NCBI RefSeq assembly: GCF_022682495.2
Contig: NC_071392.1
Location: 70,702,097-70,766,096, forward strand
DNA: 64,000 nucleotides
Source of the DNA: Desmodus rotundus
Lineage: Eukaryota > Chordata > Mammalia > Chiroptera > Phyllostomidae
Direction of reading: 5' to 3'
Of this stretch, positions 44,961 through 56,734 are shown piece after piece. The first letter of the stretch is position 1. Every line of letters begins with the position of its first letter. Below the pieces are notes generated by a model. It ran no database searches. It saw nothing but the letters and a program-made list of their open reading frames with translations, and was not told where the DNA came from. The position numbers and the translations under genes were made by a program.

Positions 44961-45150
44961 AGCAACGACCCTGGCACCACCTCCTCTCGCCTGTGCACAG
45001 CTCCCGTGGGAAGAAGCTGTTCTCGCGCCAGAAAAGATGCAGCGGAGGGGCGGAGCGGAGCTAGGGGATGAGGGCGGGTGAAGGGCGGGGCGGGTCTGGT
45101 CGAGGGCGTGTGGAGGGCATCGAAGGCGGGGCAAGGGCAGAGACAGTGAT
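44700..45150 (-). promoter_or_regulatory. IQUB: CpG-rich IQUB promoter region
   Basis: Locally dense CpG (GCGCCCGAAGCCGG, CCCGCGG, CTCGCGCC, GGGGCGGAGCGG) in an AT-rich window, with GC boxes such as AGGGCGGGGCGGG at 45081-45093. No TATA box. It lies about 5.7 kb upstream of IQUB exon 2 on its strand and about 8.3 kb past the NDUFA5 stop, so it best fits IQUB. Small ORFs across it (44586-45274) are composition artefacts. Confidence 0.75.
44954..44966. promoter_or_regulatory. X-box-like RFX site
   Basis: GTATCCTAGCAAC closely fits the RFX X-box (GTNRCC, spacer of 0-3, RGYAAC): the right half AGCAAC is perfect and the left half GTATCC has one mismatch. A second GTTGCC half-site stands at 44944-44949. 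RFX factors drive many motile-cilium genes, which suits IQUB. Confidence 0.55.
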
Positions 45151-45159
45151 TACCTGCTG

Positions 45160-45595
45160 GTTAGATCTGAAAGTGAATCGGACTCTAACCACTCTTCCAG
45201 ATCCCTTTTACCCTTGTGGAAGAGCACCGTTCTCCAAACCAAACACTGGAAGCAAGGTGCGCTTATACACGTAAGAAATCAGGATTACAGAAAATATAAA
45301 TATGAGACGAGAATGAACATCTTGACAAAGGAGAACACAGTACACCAGTAGGTGCCTACTTGCTTTTGTTAAATTTAGAACTTGGCTTTTAGCTTCCTGG
45401 CAACCAGAGAAAAGGGAGACAGGAGCTATTACATAATACCCCTTTTAGGTCAGAAGAAGCAAAGCTTTTGTTAACCACTAAATTGTAAAGGGTTTTCTTT
45501 TGTCTATCACCGTATATTCTTTAAATTGAGAAGGTTTTAAAGAATTAAAGGAAAGGATCATTTACGTTCCTATTGCAAATGTAATAACAATGTGA
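45160..45595. other. upstream flank, nothing recognised
   Basis: Sequence between the CpG block and a MIR. No gene or repeat seen. Confidence 0.5.
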
Positions 45596-45599
45596 CTGC

Positions 45600-45818
45600 C
45601 TTACAATAATAATTAACATTTATAAGTATTATTTGTTACTAAGCACTTTATATTTCTAATTTAATCCTTGCAATTATTTAATTAAGGAAGAGCAGTGACT
45701 AGCTCCACTTTACTAGTGAAGAAACTAAGGTTTAGAGAGGTTTAATGAGGGAGCCAGGATTAAACCCAGCAAGTATGAGTCCAGAGCCTCTACTTTAAAC
45801 CAATAATCTATGCGACCA
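45600..45818 (+). mobile_element. MIR-type SINE
   Basis: Phrases ACTAAGCACTTTATATTTC, CTAGCTCCACTTTACTAGTG, AAGAAACTAAGGTTTAGAGA and AGCCAGGATTAAACCCAG are those of the MIR family. Confidence 0.8.
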
Positions 45819-47703
45819 TGTTTGACTTAAGACGCTTTACTATTTTAAAAAGATATAAAATGAAGTAATAAAATTAAATTTTTGTCATATATAGTACACT
45901 TCATTCCTCCTTCATAATGTTCAATGTTTTCATTCCTTTATATCATTCTACTAAAATTGCATTCACATCCCCCAATAACTTCCTAATGTCCAATGTCATT
46001 TTTCAGTCCTCACCCTGTTTAAAAATATGTATTTATTACTAGTGCAATATAAAATATGTATTATACTCTCAGATAAAGCTGGCTTTAATAATGGCTTTCA
46101 ATAAAAGCAAATGCATTTAAACCACTAACTACATGAATCCACATATTCATGAAGAGCAGAGAAAAGGGGAGAAGGAGCATTCAGATAACTACTAGAGTTA
46201 GTCTTTTATGGGTAAACCAGGGTAATTGGAGGTGTGCAGACAGGTGCTTCCAAATACTCCCCCACTTCCATCTCCAAAATCATAGTATATCTTAATTTTA
46301 CCAGGCATGAGAATTCTACTGGTTTTAAACACGCACCTTTCTGGCTCTCCTCTTTAAAATATATCATCCACTGCCCTTCATGTAAGCAAAAACTAGGTTT
46401 AGTCATAGAGGTAGGATACGGAGGGGAAAAAAACCTGGTGGTAGAGAACATCAAGTACTTCACAGTGTTAAATGTGACTGGATACTCACTCTATGTTCAT
46501 GTTTTATTAATATTTTACTGTAGAGATGCCCTTACACAACCAGCTGAGTCTAACATAATTGGTAGGCTTCCCAGGCACTCCATTCTATTCAGGTTGGAAA
46601 GGTTATTAGCACATCAAAACCACACACACAAAGTAATTATTTGGTTGTGTAAAATAAATGTAAAGTGAAAATAACCAATGAGAAAGACTCAATTCCAAAA
46701 ACAGAAAAATAATTTTACATCATTTTCCATTTACTTTCCACAATAAACCTATACTTTGGGGGAATTTATTGCCCGAAATGACTTATTTTTATTTCTCATG
46801 AAACACCTACCTTTATTTATCTCAGCATTTATTATGCAATAAACATTTTAAAATGTGCTTTATTTTTACAAAGATGCCACCTAGTGGCTTTATGAAATCA
46901 AGCATTTCAAAGTATTTCCCATTGGTACTTCAGACTAAAATGTATTTTGATACAAGTGAATGAACTAGAAAAAAACATTAGAAGAATACCAAGGTCTTAA
47001 AGTTATGCTTTAGAAATCACCTATATGGACTAAATTTGGACCATAACACTTCTGTGAGCTAGTTAAGAGACTGGAAATGCATATAGTATTTCCATAGTTC
47101 CTTTTCTACACCTGTAAGGGGCAGATATGTTTGAAATTCAGGATTTTTCCTGTTTTTGAAAGGTAATACAGGCATGTACTATATATTCTGTGACATCTTC
47201 AATGGGTCTGGAAATATAGAATCAGAGAGACAGAATCAAATACATTAATACTTCTGTAGAAAAATATTATATTCATATTCACATTAAAGTGAGATAAAGT
47301 CCACAAATAGCCTTATGTCAATACTGGTCAGATTTTGCTTCCAATGAGTCATGAAAATTTTTGGAGTTTGGAATTTAGATAGGGAATTTTGGAACTATTT
47401 TACCTTGAGAAAAATAATCAGCCCTCCCGTTATAGGAAAAAAAGAAATGCCTAAAAGTTTCATCTGAAAAAAAATATACCCATATTTGTGATCATGAGAA
47501 TCCCCTCCAAAAGAATCTCTGAAGTGCTTTTCATTTACAGAGTTACATATACAAAGAGGCTAATCCACCATAAATTATATTTAGGCGCACTGCAAAAAAT
47601 TAGCTGCTGATATAAACCTAAAAATCTCTTTGAACATTAATTATTAGCAATGCATGGCAAGATAAATTTTTGAGTTCTACAGCACAGTCAAAACATTTTA
47701 AGA
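45819..47703. other. intergenic, nothing recognised
   Basis: AT-rich intergenic sequence. The 144-codon plus-strand ORF at 46234-46668 has no recognisable domain or codon signature and overlaps an opposite 85-codon ORF. I regard it as chance. Confidence 0.5.
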
Positions 47704-47865
47704 TCCCTGGCCAGGTGGCTCAGTTGGTTGCAGTGTAAGTCACCACACTAAAAGGTTGTGGGTTCAATCCCCAGTATGGGAGGCAGCCAATTGATGTTTC
47801 TTTCTCACACCCTCGTTTCTCTCTCCCCTACACCCTTCCACTCTCTCTGGAATTAATGAACATGT
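47704..47865 (+). mobile_element. Ves-type SINE
   Basis: TCCCTGGCCAGGTGGCTCAG head, GGTTGTGGGTTCAATCCCCA B-box region, then AATTGATGTTTCTTTCTCAC and a short tail. Well-preserved tRNA-like head. Confidence 0.95.
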
Positions 47866-48833
47866 TCTCAGGTGAGGATTTTTAAAGATTTTTCTTTTTA
47901 ACTTTGGTTTTGTTTCTTTTTTGTTTCTGTGTGTGATGTGCCATGGTCCCTGTCCTCTGCCCGTGTTTATGGAAGCATGTCTTGAAATGGCACCATCCTT
48001 AGCTCATATTCCTTATGTGACTCTTGAACACTGTCTACCCTCATTAGGCATGTAATATGAGTAAGAAACAAACTTTGGATGTGTGAAAACTTTTAGGTTT
48101 AGGGGTAGCCTATGCAAATTAACTACTTTTCTCACTTTCTTTCACTAACTAAAGTTTTGGCTTATTACCTCTACATAAAGATTTTTGAATCAATTTCTCC
48201 AGTTCCTATCAATAATTCAAATCTCATATCACATTCCAATTTTGGTTCTTGTGAATTCTATTTAAAATAAACCTATTTATATTCCTCTAAATCAGACTCC
48301 TATCTTCTCATTTACTTTTTTTCTCAAAGACTACTACTATTATTGTAGCATAGGCTGCAATCCCATTGAGTATGAAGTTTTAAAGGAAATTTTGCACACA
48401 GATGCAAAATACTCATGGTATGTTCAGTGAATGGTTCTTTACCGTAGACCCCAGAATACCCTTGCAGAGGGAGTCTCTTTGTTTCTTTTTATAACTATGG
48501 AGACTGGGAAGAAAAAGCGATTATTAGCCCATATGTGAAAATTTTCTTATATACAACATTGTTGATTTTCTCTTTTTGAAAAAGAAAACATGAGGCCTGA
48601 TACAGATAACTGGGGAAATGGCATAGGAGCACAAAAGTCCACTCTACAATTGGATAACATGTTAAGCAATGCCTTATAAGACCTGAATCCTTGGCTTCTG
48701 AGAGTAGTCAAACCGAACTCTAGATTTCTTGGGAGAGTTCCTGGTTAAGTAGAAATATCATCTTGGCTGTCATAAGGAATTATAGGTGGGAAGGCCTGTT
48801 TGAAAAGCCTGCTGAAGCATCAGATGAAGAGAC
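47866..48833. other. intergenic, nothing recognised
   Basis: Non-coding sequence between two SINEs, with no ORF or repeat that I can name. Confidence 0.5.
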
Positions 48834-49024
48834 TTTTTTTTTTTTTTTTTTTTAGTTATTTTTTAGAGCAAAGGAGGGAGGGAAACATCAATCAGTTGCC
48901 TCTCACATGCCCCCAACTGGGTACCTGGCCCAAAACCTAGGCACATGCCCTGACTGGGAATTGAACTGGTGACCTTTCAGTTCACAGGCCAGTGCTCAAC
49001 CCATTGAGCTGCACCAGCCAGGGC
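48834..49024 (-). mobile_element. Ves-type SINE, antisense
   Basis: Left T20 tract (the A tail of the SINE), GGGAAACATCAATCAGTTGC, GAACTGGTGACCTTTCAG (reverse B-box region) and CATTGAGCTGCACCAGCCAG head, ending GGGC. AAGAGAC duplications flank it. Confidence 0.95.
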
Positions 49025-49034
49025 AAGAGACAAC

Positions 49035-49368
49035 TTTTTCTCATTGAACTTATTGGAGTGACATTGGTTAATAAAATTATATAGGTTTTAAGTGCACAAT
49101 TCTGTAATACATCTGTATATTGCTTTGTGTTCAACATCGTCTCTTTCTGAACTATTTACACTTCCTATACTCTCTTCTACCTCCCTCCACCCTCCTTCCC
49201 CTCTTGTAATTACCATATTGTTGTCTGTGTCTTGAGTTTGTTTAATCCTTCAGCTTTTTCACCCAGCTCCCTACCTGACAGCTGTTAAGTCTGTTTTCTG
49301 TATCTGTTTGTTTCTATTTTATTTTGTTCATTAGACCACGTATCAGTGAAATCATAAAAGCAATTCAG
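49035..49368 (-). mobile_element. L1 3' end of a second type, antisense
   Basis: CATTGAACTTATTGGAGTGA, CATTGGTTAATAAAATTATA and CACAATTCTGTAATACATCT are the reverse of a different L1 3' terminus than the ACAACTGTAAT type. CTCTTCTACCTCCCTCCACC corresponds to its G-rich tract. Confidence 0.8.
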
Positions 49369-50500
49369 CAAGTATTCCCATTGTAATAGAAGTCCCAAAG
49401 TCATCTACTTAAAAATCTCGATCTCCACTTGACAGACTGCTTTCTTTCCTATTTATCTAGGGTCCTAATACTCATTGTAGTGCCTGCAAATAAGCCTGCT
49501 TTGCATTATAAAAACAAACAAAACAAACTCTTTAGTTTCACCTAACTACACTTTAGAATTAGAAAAGGAAATACAACAATCAAAATAAGCTCCTTCCATC
49601 CCCCACTTCTGAGGGAAAGGTAGAGAAGCAGGAGAATAATGGTGGAGCCTGGTAGCCATGGCATATGATGGTTGCCACTGTTACATTCTCCCTATTCAGA
49701 TGACAAACTACTCCAGCTTCTCCTGGTATAGCAAATACGGCAACCCTGAGCACTGATTCTCTCTCCATGTGGGAAATGCATTATCCTGTTTGACCGGGGC
49801 AATGATGATTTATACCTGTTATCCTTATAACTTCCTTTCACTCTCAAAATCATTACAAGGTCAATGAAAAGTCATATGGTGATCCAGATATAAGTAAGCC
49901 ATTTTCACCCCAAAGGAAAGCATGCCTATGTAATTTGAATATTCTGCATTCAGTCCACAGATAGAAGGGGACATGGATTTTGCTGCCATTTTCTTCTTTG
50001 CAAAGCTCAAATTGATTAGCTTCTTATGAAGTGTCTGGAGTATAGTAATTGAATAAATAACACACGAGAAGTCAAGAATTGAAATGGGCCATTCTAAAAA
50101 TTACTTAAATTTGTCTAGTTGCCCCTCAGCAACATTGGATGTCTTTAAATAGAAGAATCGTTTCCAACTGGTCAGGAAATCTTAATCTAGAAGTATATAG
50201 GAAGAAACTGGAAAACATCTGAAAGAGTAAAAACAATCAAGCATAAGGTTGTATAGGCAGTTATGAAACATAAAAAAAAAAAGATGGCCCACACTGCAAT
50301 GCCTTTTAGATACCTACCAGTTATCAGCCTGTGATCTATGTGAAGATTTTTGCACAAAGTCCAGTATACTACTTCTGCTCATATTTATTCTTTACATGCA
50401 TTGTACTTTCACAGACAAAGTCAAGAAACCAGGATCTATGTTCTTCTGGTACAGCCCATATAGTACATGCAAGAGTGACACCTTGAGCATTCATAAGGAA
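49369..50500. other. intergenic, nothing recognised
   Basis: Intergenic sequence. The small ORF at 49580-49768 on the minus strand has no recognisable domain. Confidence 0.5.
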
Positions 50501-50502
50501 TA

Positions 50503-50707
50503 ATATAATGGTTAGGAGCATGAGTTATGACTGTCTACGTTCAAAATGTAGCTCCATTATCTTACTAGTATGTGACCATGGTGTTATTACACCATCTCTT
50601 TGCCTCAATTTTTTCAGCATCCCCATGTTGCACAATTGCAGGGGAGCACTACTCACATTGAACTCTGGTTTCCTTGCCTGGAAAATGTAGATAATTTTCA
50701 GGATTTC
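50503..50707 (+). mobile_element. MIR SINE
   Basis: ATAATGGTTAGGAGCATGAG, CTTACTAGTATGTGACCATG, CATCTCTTTGCCTCAATTTT and GGTTTCCTTGCCTGGAAAAT follow MIR order. The LTR at 50714 is inserted at its end. Confidence 0.8.
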
Positions 50708-50713
50708 ACTCTT

Positions 50714-51571
50714 TGTGGGGCGGGCTCCACCTGCAGAGCGCCCCCCCCCCCCCCCCCCCCCCCCCCCGCCACCAGCCGCCACAGATGAGAATAAGTCTAC
50801 CAAGACATGATCTGCATGGGGAAGAAAGGTAGCTGATCTCTCAAAGGAGAAGGGCCAGGAACCTGTTCCTCAATGGGCTTTTATTGGGTTTAATTTGCAT
50901 AGGAATACAGGGTGTAAAGATAAAGCTCATCAATCATTGTCAGCAGGAATGACCAAATAATAGATAACATTCAAAGAACTATGAGGGCTTACTCTTAGTC
51001 AGGGTCAGATAGTTAAAGGGCCATAAAACTTTGGGGAACAAACTCATTTCATGCATGGACACATCATTTAAATTGAGGGTATTAGTAGGTTTCATAGGAT
51101 TTTATGCATTCTTTCTTAGCCCTAGGGAACCCACCCTTTCCAGCACAGGGCCACACCCACCTCCAGCACTGTTTCAGGCTCAAGTCAGGAAGGGGAAATA
51201 AGGCATCCAAGAGATTGAGAGACTTCTTGCAGACAGAATGAGGACTCAGGCTATGTCAAAGCCGAGGTGCAAGGGCCCATCACCCCCTTTTTCTATGGCC
51301 CCCCCCAAGTCCTTCCCTGAGGGACCCTTTGCAACCATGCCCGTCTTAGGTCGTCCCTCCTTTGAGGAATCCTACCCATCATTGGCTAACCTTGGCTCAC
51401 TGGTCATCTGTCCGGAGCCAAGCAGGGTGAAGTGAAAGGGAGCAGAGGCGGCACCCCTGCCAGGGAAGATAAGCTTTGTCTCCTAAGTTGCTTATGGTCC
51501 CAAGGTCTTTTTACTCAGCCTCAGCCATGTTGGGGTTACAGTTTTTGAAACTGGCAAGGCAGTTCCCAGCA
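50714..51571 (-). mobile_element. second solo LTR (858 bp), intergenic
   Basis: Same family as 40745-41550: shared blocks include CTACTAAGACATGATCTGC / CTACCAAGACATGATCTGC, ATAAAGCTCATCAATCATTG, and AGACTTCTTGCAGACAGAAT. On the minus strand it starts TGCTGGGAACTGCC and ends CCCGCCCCACA. Perfect 6-bp duplications ACTCTT flank it (50708-50713 and 51572-51577). It has an AATAAAAGCC signal on the minus strand. Its outer end differs from the other copy and holds a C homopolymer. Confidence 0.88.
50741..50767 (+). repeat. C27 homopolymer
   Basis: Twenty-seven uninterrupted C, inside the end of the solo LTR. The length may not be exact, because such runs are prone to sequencing and assembly error. 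Confidence 0.9.
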
Positions 51572-51577
51572 ACTCTT

Positions 51578-52455
51578 AAAAGAGTTGTTCAGATTTAATG
51601 AGAAATCAGTCAAGTACTTGGTGCCTGGTTAACATTAACAAGTTAGCTATTATTATATTATTATTACAACTACAACTAAACTACAACTTGCATTTCTAAT
51701 GCAAATATCAGTAAGGTCCCGTTTTATCAATAGCCACTGGAGCTCTATTGGTGCAATATATAAGATGTCCAAGAATCATGGGAGAAGTGGGGCTGAAAAT
51801 ATGACAAAGGCTCATCAAGCCACCTTTCTGTTTCTCTGGTTGGTTAAAAAGTTATCTTAAATGCATCTACGTAAACATGCTTTAAGATCAATCATATATT
51901 TTCATTATCAACAAATATAATGTATTATATTCTAAAGCAAATGTTTACAATTGAAAAGAAAGTTATAAATCACAAATTCTACTTCTTTCACAGAGCAGGG
52001 AATAGGCCATTCTGAGAAGCTGACAATTTGCCTCCACTAAGTCACTGAGTTCATTCAATTTACAGCTCTGTAAGGGGAAAAAGAAAAATACAATTTCCTT
52101 TCTCATTCTGATTCTGCTTTGTCACAGAGACAGCAAAACACACATGCACGTGCATACACACACACAAACCCCGAAGTACTATCTTTGAAGGTAAGAAATA
52201 CCAAATTTAACTAAGTTTTTAGAAATGATATGGGCTAGAAAGAAAAGGCAAGGGCACCTGAAAAGTAATTTTATTTTTGTTTAACCTTAAACTTGTCAAT
52301 TGTTTCTTTCCTTGAACAGCTTTATCTGGATACCCAGCTACTGTCACTGGAAACTTAGTAAAAACTACTTAGTGGCTCCACCTGGAAGTTATAATCATAC
52401 AACTAAGATGTTTTGAATAAAAGCCTATCCATATGCCAGATAAACTGCAGGAACT
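51578..52455. other. intergenic, nothing recognised
   Basis: AT-rich sequence with a short CA-rich patch near 52140-52170. No gene or named repeat. Confidence 0.5.
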
Positions 52456-52465
52456 CTTATCATCT

Positions 52466-52680
52466 TTTTTTTTAAAAGATTTTATTTATTTATTTTTAGA
52501 CAGAGGGGATGGGAGAGAGAGAGAGGGAGAGAAACATCATCAATGTGTGGTTGCCTCTCGCGGGACCTCGACTGGGGACCTGACCTACATCCCAGGTGTG
52601 TGCCCTGATTGGGAATCGAACCAGTGACCCTTTGGTTCACAGGCTGGTGCTCAATCCACTCAGCCACATAAGCCAGGGCC
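52466..52680 (-). mobile_element. Ves-type SINE with perfect target duplication
   Basis: Antisense SINE: T-rich tail, GAGAGAGAGAGGGAGAG, GTGTGGTTGCCTCTCGCGGG, GGGAATCGAACCAGTGACCC (reverse B-box region) and head CACTCAGCCACATAAGCCAG with GGCC. CTTATCATCT duplicates at 52456-52465 and 52681-52690 are identical. Confidence 0.97.
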
Positions 52681-52690
52681 CTTATCATCT

Positions 52691-53279
52691 CTTCTTTTAC
52701 AGAAACTCTCTCTCCTGGTATAGTATGTTTAAGGGCCAGAAAGCTAACTTCCTTAAACGAAACAAAAGTTTAAATTTCCCAACTACCACTGTAAATAAAA
52801 AATCTTTCTTTCACATACAAAATCAATTTCCTCAACTGTACAATGAATTGTAATTTAATGGTTTTTCTCTTACTTCACTTTAAACAGCGACCTATACATT
52901 TGTTTAAGCTATAATAAATTTCTTCCTGGTTTTGTCAGAATAAATAAAAAATCAAATGTGTCAGCTACTACTAAAATATTTCACCTATCAAATATATGGC
53001 CTATGCATTAAAACATAGAAATTTTTCCAATTAATTTTCAAATCTTATAGAACCTCTATTTTATAAAATATCAATCTCTGAAATAATTTGAATGAATGCT
53101 TTAACAAAAACTAATTCATAAGTCCCTATTATCATAATCATCAGTTTTAACAAGTCTCCTAAATATACTCTGCATCAGTTTTCTTGATTATTAGATGTCA
53201 ATAATATGGACATTTTTTGATATAACAGAACATTTAATTATATCAGCTTCCCTTCAACACACAAGTCATTTGATGATGA
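52691..53279 (-). other. NDUFA5: probable NDUFA5 3' UTR or downstream flank
   Basis: Region immediately after the NDUFA5 stop on the minus strand. The polyadenylation site was not identified, so the end of the transcript is unknown. No other feature seen. Confidence 0.4.
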
Positions 53280-53381
53280 TTATATTGGCCATTTCCATTG
53301 GTTGGCAGGAGGCTCTTCCACTAATGGCTCCCATGGTTTCCACTGTACCATTTTTCTGGCCAGACTTAGTTCATTTTCAGC
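53280..53381 (-). CDS. NDUFA5: NDUFA5 last coding exon
   Basis: 102 nt: 33 codons plus TAA (53280-53282). Acceptor TTTATTAACAG before GCTGAAAAT. The peptide [20 protein letters not shown] and the end [13 protein letters not shown] are the invariant C-terminus of NDUFA5 (B13), an accessory subunit in the hydrophilic arm (Q module) of mitochondrial complex I. With the two upstream exons it gives 94 residues, which leaves exactly 22 for exons outside the window if the protein has the usual 116. The frame is intact. Confidence 0.97.
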   Translation of the reverse strand, partial: AENELSLARKMVQWKPWEPLVEEPPANQWKWPI

Positions 53382-54640
53382 CTGTTAATAAAATTTTTTT
53401 AAAAAGTCATTTGATTATACTCTGTAATAGATATTTATCATAGTTATACGTAAAATATAACTATTAAAGTTACTATTTTTGTATTAATACCTAATAAGCT
53501 GTTCTACCACCAAATGTTGAATATTAATTAAATTACCTTAATTGTCACAGCTATGCAATTACCATGAGTAACAAAGATTTTGATTTCTTCTATTTGGTTA
53601 AAATTTGCTATTAAATTGTTTAATTGGTGAATTCAATCTTAATTATCTATTTCACCATTAGATTACAGATTCTTTGAGGATCAAAAGTATGTCTCCTCAT
53701 TGATGTCAATGGCTTTCAAACTTTATTTACCATGGCCCACAGTAAAAGAAAAAAAAACATTTTACTAAGGGATCCACAATATACAAATATAACGCAAACA
53801 AAAAAATATTACCTTTACTATAATAACTATGATGCCCTCTGTTTTCTATTGTATTTTTTTAAGTGCTAGTCACAAGCCACCTGTCTGATTTCATGTCCAT
53901 AATTATCTGAGACCCGTTTACTAATCAGTGATCTATGGAATGTAGGACTACAGTAGCTACAAAAGATAATTTATTGATTGGATTCGTTTCCTTAATCAGA
54001 CTGTTGCACATTTATTTTTCCTTTCAAACACAACTGATAACACATTTAACAAATATATTTTAGGCATCTTATCATTTCACATTTTTCCTAGAACAAAGAG
54101 ACATATAACAACTCTGGCCAACTTAGAAGAATGCTGTTGAACCCTTGTCAGGATGTCAGAAAAGGAGTTCAAACACAGAGTAAGTGCTTAGATTTCATCA
54201 AAAGCTGTAATTCTAAAGTTAAAAGACAACGTCCCATTTATGCCAGTGGTTTAAAATAGCCAATCTATGTTTAGCAGCAACAATCTAAAATGTATGTCAA
54301 CAATGAGTTGAAGAGTAGTCTAAAGGAAATCTGGAGGCAGAGGTACTTACTAAGGCTGATGAGAAAACAGTAGAAATACTTAATAAAAATACCTCTTGGG
54401 ATGGCCATTTGCCAGCCTTCTGGTCTAGGTCTCGTGAATACTCATGCTTTTATTATGCCCAAAGTATTGTACCATATGGCGAGGGTATCCAGCTCTGAAA
54501 ATCAAGGAAGCCAGCCCTAGTTTAGGGAGCTGGGCCCTATTGCATATGGCCCTTGTAGTCCACTCCCTCGCTCATCTCTAGCTTCCAACACACTATCCTT
54601 TCCTCATTCCTCTCTTACTTTCCCTCTAGAAATGGACCAT
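53382..54640. other. NDUFA5 intron, nothing recognised
   Basis: AT-rich intron sequence without recognised repeats. Confidence 0.5.
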
Positions 54641-54644
54641 CCAT

Positions 54645-54870
54645 TATGGTAGCCACTATCTAAATATGACTGCTGAGTGATCACTTGAAATGTAGCTAGC
54701 TCAAATTCAGATGTGCTACAAGTATAAAACACACACCAAATTTTAAAGATTTAGTGTAAAAAGAATGTAAAACATCTCAATTTTTATACTGATTATGTTC
54801 CAATAATAATTTAGATATATTAGGTTATATAAAACATTATTAACCTTATCTTGCCCATAAAAATGTGCAG
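54645..54870. mobile_element. ancient MER-type DNA element, diverged
   Basis: GGTAGCCACTATCTAAATAT, CACTTGAAATGTAGCTAGC and TTTAGTGTAAAAAGAATGTA resemble the GTCCAAT...GTAGCCAC family also present at 61094. It is old and has lost its ends. Confidence 0.5.
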
Positions 54871-56060
54871 AACTGCATGGCTGACTTAAAAATACTTAAT
54901 GAACCTTGAGTCTACAATTTGTAATAAATTATCAACTAAAGTCATGATCAAAGTGAAATCAGGTAGAAAAGAAAGAGGACAATAAGAAGTTTGCAATAAG
55001 TTCCCATAACACTGTATCTAATACCATAGTCAATATGGCAAATGAATAGCAAGACCAAGAAAACAGGATTCTGAATGAATGAAATAGTCTATATTCCTCA
55101 AAAGCTGTCTGAATGCCCTATTCCTCTTTTAACAGAGCCATCTATCAATTCTTTTGAACATCATATCTATTGATGAAATAACTCCCTAATCTATAATTTC
55201 TAATATTTCCTTTTATTTGTCCTTTGAAAAAAGACAAGAAAACTTAAGAAAAAATGACTACATTTTTGAAAAATACAAAAACATGTAAAAATTAAATGAA
55301 ACAAAACTAAATATGTTAGACTTGTATTAAAGGAAGACATAGGAGTAAACAGAGGGAGGATTATTTGGCCAAATAAAAAAATTTAAAACCTCTACATATG
55401 GGAGAAAATATTTAATTGAAGTCAAAAAGCAAACAACACACTAAAAAAAATGTTTAGGCAATATGGCAAAAGATTAAGATTAGTATTACTTTGATTATAA
55501 AAAAACACTCAAAGAAATATATAAGAAAAACATTAAAAACAAATTAATAGAATAAAAATATAAATTTATAAAACATGAAATATAAGAACATATTTTGAAG
55601 TGTAACCTTACTCATAATTGGGGAAATAAATGCACAACTAAAAAAAGTGGGGGCATCATTCTCCCCAATTTAATGAAAAATTGTAGCATTCTTACCAAGC
55701 CATTAAAACTTAAAAGTAATATCTAAAAAGATAAAATTATTGAAATAACAGTAATATTGTTATTCATTTGAACCAAGGTAAGGCTAACAAGACCATGCCC
55801 CTTATATTCAAAGAATATCAAACTCCAAACTTCTAACAGAAGCCTTGTAAATTCAAATTATAATCAATGATATTTAACTTACATACACATTAGGAGTATT
55901 TTCTACACATGATTAGACTTAAATTTGGTGAGTTGATATAATTTCATAATTTTAAGAAATTTAGTTTCCCTTTCTTTCTGGAAAGTCAGTTTTGTGCCTA
56001 TATTCATTGTGTCTCTGAACTTTTGAAGCTAAACATCTAAATATGCAACTTTTTTTTTAC
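54871..56060. other. NDUFA5 intron, nothing recognised
   Basis: Very AT-rich intron sequence leading to exon 4. No repeat I can name. Confidence 0.5.
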
Positions 56061-56126
56061 CTGAAGAATCACCTCTTCTATTTGGCCACTCTGAAGTTGG
56101 TCTTCTAATTTTTTAACATCTGGTTC
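56061..56126 (-). CDS. NDUFA5: NDUFA5 internal exon
   Basis: 66 nt, 22 codons. Acceptor TTAAATTATAG before GAACCA; donor CTTCAG then GTAAAA. The peptide EPDVKKLEDQLQSGQIEEVI ends LQ and matches mammalian NDUFA5 with a few conservative changes. It is part of the helical body of the subunit. Confidence 0.96.
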
Positions 56127-56373
56127 CTATAATTTAAGGGAAAAAAAAAAAAAACAACAGAAAACCATTTAAACAAAGAAACAGAACATCTGAATGTTTT
56201 AATATCCTATATTTTAAAAAATCATATACAAAAAATGCACTTGCTATATACAAATGAAATTAATTTTTCTTTCATTGTATCCTTACTAATTTTTACCGGG
56301 TATTTGGTGGAAACACATTTAATCTCTCTATTTCATTGCTTTTCTATCTTAATACTAAAAAGTATTAAACATG

Positions 56374-56594
56374 GTGCTGACTGGTATGGCTCAGTGCAGT
56401 GGGCATCATTCCACAGACCAAAGGGTTGCCAATTCGATTCCTAGTTGGGGCACATGCCCCAGCTGCAGGTTGGGTCCTGGTTAGGGGCATGAGAAAGGCA
56501 ACCAATTGGTGTTTCTCTTGAACGTCAATGTTTCTCTCCCTTTCTCCTTTTCCTCTCTCTAAAAATAAATGAATACAATATTTTTAAAAAACCC
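56374..56594 (+). mobile_element. Ves-type SINE with target duplication
   Basis: Head GTGCTGACTGGTATGGCTCA, B-box region AAGGGTTGCCAATTCGATTC, then GTTGGGGCACATGCCCCAGC and a CCTCTCTCTAAAAATAAATG tail. ATTAAACATG occurs at 56364-56373 and again at 56595-56604. Confidence 0.96.
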
Positions 56595-56734
56595 ATTAAA
56601 CATGTATTTACATGCTTATTAAGAGAAGAAATATGATGCCTAATTCAGTCTGTCTAAAATACAGATTTTAAAATACCACTTTATTTTCTTAGTATTACTT
56701 ACATTTCCTGACACCATTAGCATTAAAAATAGTA

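Noticed and set aside
44586..45274. Several 60-90 codon ORFs on both strands across the CpG block
   Set aside because: Open frames here come from GC-rich composition with few stops; no start context, homology or agreement with the IQUB frame.
46234..46668. 144-codon plus-strand ORF between the genes
   Set aside because: No domain, no repeat, an opposing 85-codon ORF in the same stretch and AT-rich composition make chance more likely than a gene.
40745..51571. A provirus bounded by the two similar LTRs
   Set aside because: Each LTR has its own, different 6-bp duplication, and IQUB promoter sequence with SINEs lies between them, not viral genes.
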